A stretch of 40,020 bases of DNA from Chloroflexi bacterium OHK40 (GTDB taxonomy: Bacteria > Chloroflexota > Chloroflexia > Chloroflexales > Chloroflexaceae): NCBI GenBank assembly GCA_004367505.1, contig SFCB01000130.1, forward strand, positions 1 through 40,020. Direction: 5' to 3'. A program made the translations under genes and the position numbers. Below the pieces are notes generated by a model. The model searched no databases, was not told the origin of the DNA, and was given only the letters and a program-made list of their open reading frames with translations. Shown piece by piece: positions 7,161 to 14,851 of this stretch. Numbering within the stretch: position 1 is the stretch's first letter; the number at the start of each line of letters is the position of its first letter.

Positions 7161-8252
7161 ATGGCCGTCACGACGAAGTCCCAGGACATGGCCGGGTTGT
7201 CGCGGAGCCAGTACACGGTTCTCGCCGGGGCGTTGCTGCTGGTGGTGTCGTTTTTCTTGCCCTGGGCCAATACGAGCGCTGGCAGCCCCAGTGCCCTCGC
7301 CATAGCCCAGAACCCGGCGGCCCTTGAAGCGCTCGGTCCGGTCAACACGGCAATGCCGGACGGGGGGACGAACGCCTTTCTTGCGGCGATCAACAGTAGC
7401 ATCTACCCGCTGCTCTACCTCGTCCCCGTGCTCGGTCTGGTGATCGCCGGGCTCGCCTTCGTGCGCCAGCGCACGGTTGGCTGGGTGATCGCCGGTCTCG
7501 GACTGCTCGCCTTCCTGATCGTGGCGCTCTTCTACCTGCTGCTGAACAACACCGCGACGATCGCGGCGATCCTCGGCGCCAATGGCTGGCCCCTCGGCTC
7601 TTATGGCATCGGTCTGTGGCTCGCCATGGCCGCCTCGATCGCTGTCGGCTTTGGCGCCTTCGGGCTCCTGCGCGACTACGCCCCCCCCGGCGCGGCCCTC
7701 AGTACGCGCCGGATCGCCACCGCCGGGATGCTCGGCGCCATCGCTGTGGCGCTCGCCGTCACCCGCCTCGGCTTTATCCCGGTGCCCAACGCCACTGGCG
7801 CCGCGACGATTATGCACCTGCCGGTGATCGTAGGCGCGGTGCTCGAGGGTCCCGTCGTTGGCTTGATCGTCGGCCTGATCTTCGGTGTGTTCAGCCTGAT
7901 CCAGGATACGACCGGGCTCTTCGTCAATCCGCTCGTCTCCGTCGTTCCGCGCCTGCTGATCGGTCCGGTGGCCTGGCTTGTCTACCGCGCGCTCACCCGC
8001 AGCAACCGCGATGCCGCCGCCGTGATCGCCGGTGCGGCCGGTACCCTGACCAATACCGTCGGCGTGCTCGGGATGATCATCCTGCTCGGCCTGCTCCCGG
8101 CCTCGGTTATTCCCTTCATCCTCCCGCAGGCGACGGTTGAGCTGATCCTTGCCGCGATTATCACGCCGCTGATCGTGCGCGGCGTGAGCCTGGCCCGCTC
8201 CGGCCGGACCACCGCCGAGGAGAGCGGGCCGCGCGAGAAGTCGTATTTCTAA
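7161..8252 (+). CDS. ECF transporter substrate-binding (S) component with N-terminal membrane extension
   Basis: 363 residues. The C-terminal half (about 185-350) is an ECF S component: it opens with the family's S-T-R-R-I-A-T-A-G-M-L-G-A-I segment and has MHLPVIVGAVLEGPVVGL and GLIFGVFSLIQD, close to the folate/pantothenate-type S family. The N-terminal half (1-180) adds about four membrane helices with a polar loop after the first and is not part of a usual S component (around 170-200 residues). A strong AAGGAGAG ribosome site precedes the ATG. The next gene starts right at its end. The vitamin carried cannot be named from the sequence. Confidence 0.85.
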   Translation: MAVTTKSQDMAGLSRSQYTVLAGALLLVVSFFLPWANTSAGSPSALAIAQNPAALEALGPVNTAMPDGGTNAFLAAINSSIYPLLYLVPVLGLVIAGLAFVRQRTVGWVIAGLGLLAFLIVALFYLLLNNTATIAAILGANGWPLGSYGIGLWLAMAASIAVGFGAFGLLRDYAPPGAALSTRRIATAGMLGAIAVALAVTRLGFIPVPNATGAATIMHLPVIVGAVLEGPVVGLIVGLIFGVFSLIQDTTGLFVNPLVSVVPRLLIGPVAWLVYRALTRSNRDAAAVIAGAAGTLTNTVGVLGMIILLGLLPASVIPFILPQATVELILAAIITPLIVRGVSLARSGRTTAEESGPREKSYF

Positions 8253-8253
8253 C

Positions 8254-10080
8254 GTGCTCTCGGTTACGAACCTCGCTTTTGCCTACAATGCCGGCAAGCC
8301 GGACGCGATCCCTGCGCTGCGCGGGGTGAGCTTTACCGTGGCTCCCGGCGAACTGGTGGCGGTACTCGGCCAGAATGGGAGCGGCAAGAGTACGCTCGCC
8401 AGGCTGCTCGCTGGCATCCTCACGCCCACCAGCGGGAGCTTCAGCGTGGACGGGGTGGCCGCTACCGAGGAGCATCTCTGGGAGATCCGCCGCCGGGTCG
8501 GCATGGTCTTCCAGCGCCCCGACGACCAGCTGATCACCAATGTCGTGGTCGATGATGTGGCCTTCGGCCCGGAGAACCTTGGCCTTCCCCGGGCCGAGAT
8601 CGAGGCGCGGGTGAGCGAGAGCCTCGCGGCTCTGGGCCTTGAGGCTCTGCGCCATAAGCAGATCAGTGAGCTCTCTGGCGGCGAGAAGCAGCGCGTGGCG
8701 ATCGCCGGGGTGCTCGCTATGCGCCCGAGCTATCTCATCCTCGATGAGCCCACTACCATGCTGCCGCCGGCCATGGCACGCCAGGTGGTGCGCCTGGCCC
8801 ACGAACTGCGCGACCGCCAGGGCCTGGCGGTGCTCCATATCACCCACTTCATGCACGAGGTGGTTGGTTTCGATCGCCTGATCGTGCTCGATGCCGGCCA
8901 GATCCTCATGGACGGTCCGCCCCGCGAGGTCTTCGCTCGTGGTGATGAGCTCCGCGCGATCGGCCTCGAGGTGCCCCGGGTGACCGAGCTCGGCCGGCGC
9001 CTGCGGGCCCGGGGGGTCGAGCTTCCCGAGACCGTGCTCTCCCCCGAGGAGCTCGCTACGGCCCTCGCCGGTTACGGGGGGCGGGCGAGCGAGCGCGTGG
9101 GGGAGGAGGAGCGCCTCGCGGGGCTCGAACACAATGCCGATGTCGACTCCCCTCCCCCTCGGTCGGCTCCGCTGATCGAGGCGATAGACCTCCAGTTCAC
9201 CTACATGGAGGGCACGCCGCTGGCCCAGCCCGCGCTGCGGGGCCTCAGCTGCGCCATCTACGAGGGCGAGACGGTCGCGATTCTTGGTGGTACCCAGGCC
9301 GGGAAGAGCACGCTGATCGACTTCTTCGCCGGCCTGCGTCGCCCTGAACCGGGCCAATTGCGCTTCGCCGGCACCGATGTGCGCGACCCGACCTTCGATA
9401 GCGAGGCCCTTGCGCGGGCCGTGAGTATCGTCTTCCAGCAGCCGGAAACCCAGCTGATCGAGGAGACAGTCGGCAAGGATGTGGCCTTCGTGCCACGACG
9501 CCGTGGCCTGGCCCCCGCTGAGTCGCGGGCCCTCGTTGAGCAGGCCCTGACGGCAGTGGGCCTGGACTACGAGACCTTTCGGTTACGTTATGTCTACGCT
9601 TTGAGCGGCGGCCAGAAGCGGCGGGTCGCGATCGCCGGCGCCCTGGCGGCCCAACCCCGGGTGCTGATCCTCGACGAGCCGGTGGCAGGGCTGGACCCCC
9701 GGGGCCGCAGCGAGCTCGCCCGGCTGATCGGCAATCTGAGCCGCCGCGACGACCTGACCGTCATTATTGTCGGCAACTCGATCGATGAGCTCGCCGAGCT
9801 TGCCGACCCGGCGATTGTGCTGCACGAGGGCCAGGCCACCATGGCCGGGCCACTGCGTGAACTGCTGCGTCGCGCCGATGAGCTCTATGCCATGGGCCTC
9901 GACCTGAGCGAGCCAGCCCGGATCGCCCTCGCGCTGCGCCCCCACTTTCCGACGCTTCCAACTGCGGTGCTCACCCTCGACGAGCTCGAGCATGCTCTGG
10001 CCGAGCAGCTCGGGCTGCCACCCCCGGCGGAGCCATGGCCATCGAGTTCTCCCGCAACATCACCTTCGGCCAGTACCTGA
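8254..10080 (+). CDS. Fused EcfA-EcfA energy-coupling ATPase of an ECF transporter
   Basis: 608 residues, two ABC ATPase domains joined by a polar linker (about 275-310). Domain 1: Walker A GQNGSGKST (39-47), Q-loop FQRPDDQL, signature LSGGEKQ (140-146), Walker B ILDEP (Asp164, Glu165), switch His198. Its D-loop reads MLPP (Pro171) where the family has LD. Domain 2: Walker A GGTQAGKST (Lys351), Q-loop FQQPETQL, signature LSGGQKR (450-456), Walker B ILDEP (Asp474, Glu475), normal D-loop GLDP, but Asn508 where the switch histidine should be. The two composite ATP sites should therefore be unequal. The GTG start follows the S gene directly; the 3' end overlaps the T gene by 46 bp, so its Ser/Pro-rich tail is read from the overlap. 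It powers vitamin uptake with the neighbouring S and T proteins. Confidence 0.93.
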   Translation: MLSVTNLAFAYNAGKPDAIPALRGVSFTVAPGELVAVLGQNGSGKSTLARLLAGILTPTSGSFSVDGVAATEEHLWEIRRRVGMVFQRPDDQLITNVVVDDVAFGPENLGLPRAEIEARVSESLAALGLEALRHKQISELSGGEKQRVAIAGVLAMRPSYLILDEPTTMLPPAMARQVVRLAHELRDRQGLAVLHITHFMHEVVGFDRLIVLDAGQILMDGPPREVFARGDELRAIGLEVPRVTELGRRLRARGVELPETVLSPEELATALAGYGGRASERVGEEERLAGLEHNADVDSPPPRSAPLIEAIDLQFTYMEGTPLAQPALRGLSCAIYEGETVAILGGTQAGKSTLIDFFAGLRRPEPGQLRFAGTDVRDPTFDSEALARAVSIVFQQPETQLIEETVGKDVAFVPRRRGLAPAESRALVEQALTAVGLDYETFRLRYVYALSGGQKRRVAIAGALAAQPRVLILDEPVAGLDPRGRSELARLIGNLSRRDDLTVIIVGNSIDELAELADPAIVLHEGQATMAGPLRELLRRADELYAMGLDLSEPARIALALRPHFPTLPTAVLTLDELEHALAEQLGLPPPAEPWPSSSPATSPSAST

Positions 10081-10859
10081 GCCTGGAGTCGCCCTTGCAC
10101 CGGCTTGACCCCCGGGTCAAGCTGGTGGCGACGGGCCTGCTGATGGTCGCCCTGGTGCTCAGCCGCAGCTTCACAGCGCTGGCGATCGGCCTGCTCGTCG
10201 CCGCCCTGGTGCAGGTCCTTTCACGGGTGCCCCTGGGCTACACCCTGCGCGGGATGCGCTTGCTAGTCAATACGCTGCTGATCGTGATCAGCTTCCAGGT
10301 GCTCTTCTACCCTACGCCGGTCACGATCTACTGGCAGTGGTGGGTGCTCTCCCTCTCGCTGGAGGGCCTGCTCCAGGGTCTGCTGCTGATGATCCGGGTG
10401 GTGCTCTTGTACCACCTCGTCTCCATGCTGCTCTTCACCACCTCGCTTGTGGAGCTGGCCGATGGCATTGACACGCTCTTCGGGCCGCTCAAACGCCTGG
10501 GGCTGCCGGTGAACGAGCTGGTGATGACCTTTGTGATCGCGCTGCGCTTCGTGCCGCTGCTGGTGGCCGAGCTGGAGCGGCTGGTGAAAGCGCAGGCGGC
10601 CCGGGGCGAGCGCCTGGACACGGGCGGGCCGATCGTGCGGGCGCGCAAGCTTGGCGCGCTGCTGGTGCCGCTCTTCGTCAGCGCCTTCGACCGCGCCGAG
10701 AAGCTGACCACTGCGATGAACGCGCGCTGCTACCGGGGCGGCCAGGGCCGCACCAAGCGGCGGGTGCTGCGCATGGGCTCCGCCGATTGGTTCGCGCTAC
10801 TGGCCACCGTAGCCCTCGCCGGGGCGATGTTCGCCGCCGGGCGGATGGGCCTGCCGTAA
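10035..10859 (+). CDS. ECF transporter transmembrane (T) component
   Basis: 274 residues. About five or six membrane segments. Both EcfT coupling motifs are present: A-Q-A-A-R-G-E-R in the first cytoplasmic coupling helix and T-A-M-N-A-R-C-Y in the second, which dock onto the two ATPases. The N-terminus SPLHRLDPRVKL is the standard EcfT opening. It starts 46 bp inside the ATPase gene and ends 10 bp before the M20 peptidase, so all four genes are likely one operon. Confidence 0.93.
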   Translation: MAIEFSRNITFGQYLSLESPLHRLDPRVKLVATGLLMVALVLSRSFTALAIGLLVAALVQVLSRVPLGYTLRGMRLLVNTLLIVISFQVLFYPTPVTIYWQWWVLSLSLEGLLQGLLLMIRVVLLYHLVSMLLFTTSLVELADGIDTLFGPLKRLGLPVNELVMTFVIALRFVPLLVAELERLVKAQAARGERLDTGGPIVRARKLGALLVPLFVSAFDRAEKLTTAMNARCYRGGQGRTKRRVLRMGSADWFALLATVALAGAMFAAGRMGLP

Positions 10860-10869
10860 ACGAGCTGCG

Positions 10870-12108
10870 ATGACCAATCCGACCGACCGCGCCCTGGCCA
10901 GGCTGGATATTCCGGCGCTGGAGGCCTTCCTCCAGCAGCTAGTGCGCACACCGAGCGTCTACCTCCCCGGGGTGCCCGGCGCCAATGAGGCCGCAGCCGC
11001 CCGCCTGGTCTTCGAGCTGCTGGAGGGCTGGGGATTCGCGCCACGCTGGGAGGAGGTGGCCCCGGGGCGACCGAATGTCATCGCCGATCTGCCGGGCGCC
11101 GACGGCGCGGGGCCGCTGCTACTCCTGGAGGGCCATACCGACGTGGTGACGCCCGGCGATCCGGCTGCCTGGAGCGACGAGCCCTTCTCCGGGCGTGTGG
11201 TGGGCCGGCGCCTCTACGGCCGTGGCGCCGTCGATATGAAGGGCGGGCTGACGGCGATGCTCTTCGCTGCGCGCGCCCTGCAACTGGCCGGCGCACCTTT
11301 CCGGGGCAGGCTGCGGCTGCTGGTGCCGGTGGACGAAGAAGGCCTGATGCTCGGTATCAAGCAGCTGGTTGACCGAGGCTACGCCGACGGAGCCGCCGGC
11401 TGTATTGTCTGCGAGCCGGAGGGCGGCGAGCTGTGCGTGGCCCAGAAGGGCTCGCTGCGGCTGCGGCTGCGCTCCTTCGGCCGTATCGCCCATGGCGCTA
11501 TGCCACGCACCGGGGTGAATGCCCTCGCTGGCATGGTGCGCTGGCTCGGCCAGGTGCTGGATCTGGAGGCGGCGCTGCAGCGCGAGCACGACGCCCATCC
11601 GCTCCTCGGGCCGTGCTTCATCAGCCCAACCGTCGCCCGGGCCCCCGTCAGCGGCGACGCATCACAGATCAACTGCCTGCCCGACGAGTGTGATGCGTTC
11701 CTCGACATCCGCACCGCGCCTCCGGTGCAACACGAGGCGCTGATCGCCCGCATCACCGCCCTTGGGGACGCGGTTCGCGCCACTCACCCCGCCTACCGCT
11801 TCGAGGTCGAGGTGGTCGACGACCGGCCCGCCACCGAGATCGACCCGGCCCACCCGCTCGTTCGGGCTGTGGCCGGGGCTCACGCCGCCGTCTACGGCGC
11901 GCCGCCGCCCCTCGGCGGCGTGCCTGGCTCTACCGACGGCACGATCATCGCCCGTGAGCGTGGGGTGCCCGTGGTTGTCTATGGCCCCGGCGATAAGTGG
12001 CTGCCCCACCAGCCCGACGAATACATCGACCTCGATGAGGTCGCCCGGGCCGCCAGGGTCTATGTGATTGCGGCCCTGGGGTTCCTCGCAGCGGGGGACC
12101 GGGTGTGA
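10870..12108 (+). CDS. M20 family metallopeptidase / deacylase (ArgE-DapE type)
   Basis: 412 residues. Zinc ligands of the M20 family: GHTDVV (His89, with Asp91 that supports it), GAVDMKGG (bridging Asp122), VDEEG (general base Glu156 and ligand Glu157) and a final His in LPHQPDEY. The middle region (about 190-300) is the dimerisation lid. The family hydrolyses N-acyl-amino acids, succinyl-diaminopimelate or dipeptides. It starts 10 bp after the ECF T gene, so it probably acts on what the transporter imports, for example an amide-linked vitamin precursor or breakdown product. That is inference. Confidence 0.9.
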   Translation: MTNPTDRALARLDIPALEAFLQQLVRTPSVYLPGVPGANEAAAARLVFELLEGWGFAPRWEEVAPGRPNVIADLPGADGAGPLLLLEGHTDVVTPGDPAAWSDEPFSGRVVGRRLYGRGAVDMKGGLTAMLFAARALQLAGAPFRGRLRLLVPVDEEGLMLGIKQLVDRGYADGAAGCIVCEPEGGELCVAQKGSLRLRLRSFGRIAHGAMPRTGVNALAGMVRWLGQVLDLEAALQREHDAHPLLGPCFISPTVARAPVSGDASQINCLPDECDAFLDIRTAPPVQHEALIARITALGDAVRATHPAYRFEVEVVDDRPATEIDPAHPLVRAVAGAHAAVYGAPPPLGGVPGSTDGTIIARERGVPVVVYGPGDKWLPHQPDEYIDLDEVARAARVYVIAALGFLAAGDRV

Positions 12109-12511
12109 CGTATGGTGTGCACCCGCCCGGCCCCGGTTAGTGGCCCGGCGCCCGCCCCGGCGTCTGGTTAGTCGCCCGATTGGCTACCGCACCGCCTTCG
12201 CCAGCAGCGGTACAAGCCGGTCCCGCTGGCTCTGGATGATGGGCAGGCTACCGATCCGCTCCAGCAATGCCTGTTGCTCCCTGGCGCCCCCCTGAGCGCC
12301 AGGCTGTCCATCGCCGGGACGGATGCAGCGCGCGGCGCATGCTCATACCGCGCATTGTATCAGAACATATGTTCAACTTCATGTTCTCTACCGAACGTCA
12401 TCCTGGAACCACGGCGATCTCTACCTCCGCATCCCCCCTTCTTCACTGCCCGCGTGGTGCCAGGCGCTGTATCCTCGCAACACGGTGAAACAAACAGCGA
12501 GGAGGACGACT
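12109..12511. other. 403-bp intergenic region with short repeats and a possible decayed ORF
   Basis: Short direct repeats CGGTTAGTGGCCCGG and TGGTTAGTCGCCCGA lie at about 12131-12176. On the minus strand 12311-12184, an ATG-initiated frame (MDSLALRG) and a second frame ending EQQALLERIGSLPIIQSQRD...LLAKAVR-stop would join into a protein of about 42 residues if one base changed in the C6 run at 12287-12292. I do not recognise it. It may be a small frameshifted gene or a remnant. The LexA-like palindrome lies just upstream of it. Otherwise I see nothing coding. Confidence 0.35.
12363..12374. promoter_or_regulatory. 12-bp palindrome resembling a Gram-positive-type LexA box
   Basis: GAACATATGTTC is a perfect palindrome and fits GAAC-N4-GTTC, the core of the Bacillus-type SOS box. 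On the minus strand a TACAAT -10-like hexamer follows two bases after GTTCTGA. A further ATGTTC half-site lies at 12381-12386. It is 138 bp from the Lnt-like start and about 50 bp from the possible small minus-strand ORF. Confidence 0.35.
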
Positions 12512-14059
12512 GTGGAGCGTCAGATCTATCCAATCCGGGACCGCCGCAGCTGGCTCTGGCTGGGGCTCAGCGGCGTACTCGGGCTCTTTACCTTTGGCGC
12601 CTGGCTGGTGCCGGGCCTGGCCTGGGTGGCGCCGATCTTCACGCTACGCTTCCTGCGCACGCAACCTGTGCTCAGGGGCTTTGCGGCGGCCCTGCCCGTG
12701 GCGGCGGCCACGCTCGCCGTGATCCTGCGCGGTGCAGTGCCCATTCCGGGAGTGGGCTACCCGATCTTCATCGCGGTCACTGCGGTGGTGGGGCTCCTGC
12801 CCTATCTGCTCGACCGGCTGCTGGCGCCACGGCTGCCGGGCCTGGCGGCTACGCTGGTCTTTCCGCTGGCCGTTATGAGCCTGGAGTTCCTGAACGCTCA
12901 GGGTGAGTGGGGCACCTGGGGCAGCACGGCCTACACTCAGGCGAGTAACCTGCCATTGAGCCAGCTGATCGCGCTCACCGGCATCTGGGGCCTGATCTTC
13001 CTGATGACCTGGCCAGCTGCCCTGGTGTGCTGGGCGTGGGAGCAGGGCTGGAGCTGGCGGCGCGTGCGCGGCCCGGCGTTATTCTACGGGGCGCTGGTTG
13101 CCCTGGCCCTCGGCTATGGCTACACTCGCCTGGCCACACCGCCACCCGGCGCCACCGTGCGGGTGGCCGCTATCCCGGCAGAGCGACCAGCGCTGATCAA
13201 TCAGAGCGAGGCCGAAGACGCGCTTGTGGAGCGGGTGATTGCCGGGGAGGCTGGCGCCGAGGAGCTCGCGGCGGCGCGAGCGCTCTTCGAGGCCAGTAAC
13301 GCGCGGCTGCTGGAGCGGAGCGCGAACGAGGCCGCGGCTGGCGCGCAGATCGTCTTCTGGGCCGAGGGGAACGCCGCGGTGCTGAAGGACGATGAGGCCG
13401 CGCTGATTGCGCGCGGGCAGGCCCTGGCACGCGAGCGGAGCGTCTACCTGGGTATGGCGCTGGGGGTGCTGACGCCCGGGGCCGAGCGGCCGCTGGAGAA
13501 CAAGATCGTGCTGGTGACGCCCGAGGGCGAGGTGGGCTTCGAGTACCTCAAGGCCTTCCCCGTGCCCGGCGGCGAGGCGGCGGCCAGTGTGCTCGGCCCG
13601 GCCGAACTGCCCACGCTCGATACGCCTTTCGGGCGCATCGGCGCGGCGATCTGCTTCGATATGGACCATCACGCCTACATCCGGCAGGCGAGTGAGCAGG
13701 GCGTGGACATGCTCTTCGCGCCGGCGAACACCTGGCCCGAGGTGGCCCGGACCCATGCCGATATGGCCCGTACCCGGGCGATCGAGAACGGGTTCAGCCT
13801 GCTGCGCCCTGCCAGCAATGGGCTCGCGATCGCAGCCGATCCCTACGGGCGGCTGCTGGGGCAGAGCGACTTCTGGCAGACGGGCGGGGCCACACTGGTG
13901 GCGAGCGTGCCGGTAGCGCGTATCCCCACCCTCTACGGGCACATCGGCGACGCCCTGGCCTACGGCGCCGTGGCCGGGCTTGCCGGGCTGGTATGCTGGG
14001 GGCTAGTGCGCGGGTTACGGCTGCGGGGGAGCCTCCGCCAGGAACGCTCGGCGACGTAA
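12512..14059 (+). CDS. Apolipoprotein N-acyltransferase-like protein
   Basis: 515 residues. The N-terminal half (about 1-205) has six to eight membrane segments; the C-terminal half is a carbon-nitrogen hydrolase domain followed by a last helix. The nitrilase triad can be placed: Glu in FWAEGN, Lys in EYLKAFPVPGGE, and Cys in AAICFDMDH. This order and the membrane context are those of Lnt, which N-acylates the lipid-modified cysteine of lipoproteins at the outer face of the membrane. The residues after the catalytic Cys (FDMD rather than YE) are unusual for proteobacterial Lnt. The GTG start at 12512 has a GAGGAGG site 6-7 bases upstream. Single gene, convergent with the ferric-reductase-like gene. 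Confidence 0.82.
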   Translation: MERQIYPIRDRRSWLWLGLSGVLGLFTFGAWLVPGLAWVAPIFTLRFLRTQPVLRGFAAALPVAAATLAVILRGAVPIPGVGYPIFIAVTAVVGLLPYLLDRLLAPRLPGLAATLVFPLAVMSLEFLNAQGEWGTWGSTAYTQASNLPLSQLIALTGIWGLIFLMTWPAALVCWAWEQGWSWRRVRGPALFYGALVALALGYGYTRLATPPPGATVRVAAIPAERPALINQSEAEDALVERVIAGEAGAEELAAARALFEASNARLLERSANEAAAGAQIVFWAEGNAAVLKDDEAALIARGQALARERSVYLGMALGVLTPGAERPLENKIVLVTPEGEVGFEYLKAFPVPGGEAAASVLGPAELPTLDTPFGRIGAAICFDMDHHAYIRQASEQGVDMLFAPANTWPEVARTHADMARTRAIENGFSLLRPASNGLAIAADPYGRLLGQSDFWQTGGATLVASVPVARIPTLYGHIGDALAYGAVAGLAGLVCWGLVRGLRLRGSLRQERSAT

Positions 14060-14095
14060 CGGGGCAGAGCTCCACACCCCGACCAGGAGTGGAAG

Positions 14096-14851
14096 CTACG
14101 AGTGCCCGCGCGCGGCCATCAACACCCGGTAGACGGTGAGAAAAAGAACGCTCCCACCGCTCGACCAGTACAGCACCTGGGCCGGCCTGGTTACACTGTC
14201 GCTGCCACTCATCACCCCGTGAGCCAGGGCCAGCGCGAAGACCACAAAGCTGAGCAGATGCACGAGGCGCCAGAGCCGCTGTCCCAGGTGGCTCCGCACA
14301 TAGAAGCTGAGACCAACCAGCACTAGCCCGTAGAGGGCCACCTGCCCGAGGCCCACCCACAGCGGCGCATAGCCGCTGTAGGCAAAGGGTACGAGGATCT
14401 GAGCAAGTGTCGCGGCGACGAAGCGGTCGCCGAGCAGGATGAGCGCGTGAAACAGGGAGAATGCGAGCCCCAACAGGCTGGTGTGCTGATGTAATGCAAA
14501 CGCCGTGGGCCCACCCGGCCAGACACGGGCAAGCCGGTTGCTCATCAGCAGGCCAGAGAGCATCGCAAGCCAGAGCAGCGCATAGGCAACCATGGCGCTG
14601 CTACGCGCCAGCAGCCAGTAGGCCGACGGTTCGGCACCCAGGAGCGAGGCGGTGAGCCCGGGTAGCAGGGCAGGAAGCGCTGCGGCGGCCAGCAGTGCGC
14701 CGCCTGCCGCACCCAACAGGAGCACCGCCAGAGCCTGGGGCGCCAGGACGGGTGGCTGAGGGTCAACTGGCGCTGAGGACACAGCCTTGGGCGCTCTGGC
14801 CGTGTTCGCGGCCCGGATGGCTGCGAGGCGGGCAGCACGTTCATCGCTCAT
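14096..14851 (-). CDS. Ferric reductase-like (YedZ/MsrQ-type) heme membrane protein
   Basis: 251 residues. After a polar N-terminus (1-35) there are about six membrane helices. Histidine pairs typical of heme-b binding lie in two of them: ALHQH...SLFHALILLG and RLVHLLSFVVFALALAHG, the spacing expected of ferric-reductase-like transmembrane domains. It lacks the cytoplasmic FAD/NAD domains of full ferric reductases, so it needs an electron donor. Its ATG overlaps the apbE stop (ATGA), so it is translationally coupled and is the last gene of the four-gene operon. Likely role: passing electrons across the membrane to a flavin or metal acceptor. Confidence 0.8.
   Translation of the reverse strand: MSDERAARLAAIRAANTARAPKAVSSAPVDPQPPVLAPQALAVLLLGAAGGALLAAAALPALLPGLTASLLGAEPSAYWLLARSSAMVAYALLWLAMLSGLLMSNRLARVWPGGPTAFALHQHTSLLGLAFSLFHALILLGDRFVAATLAQILVPFAYSGYAPLWVGLGQVALYGLVLVGLSFYVRSHLGQRLWRLVHLLSFVVFALALAHGVMSGSDSVTRPAQVLYWSSGGSVLFLTVYRVLMAARGHS

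Noticed and set aside
12323-12511. N-terminal extension of the Lnt-like protein
   Set aside because: The extension is not hydrophobic, lacks a ribosome site and covers the LexA-like region; the GTG at 12512 has a strong site.
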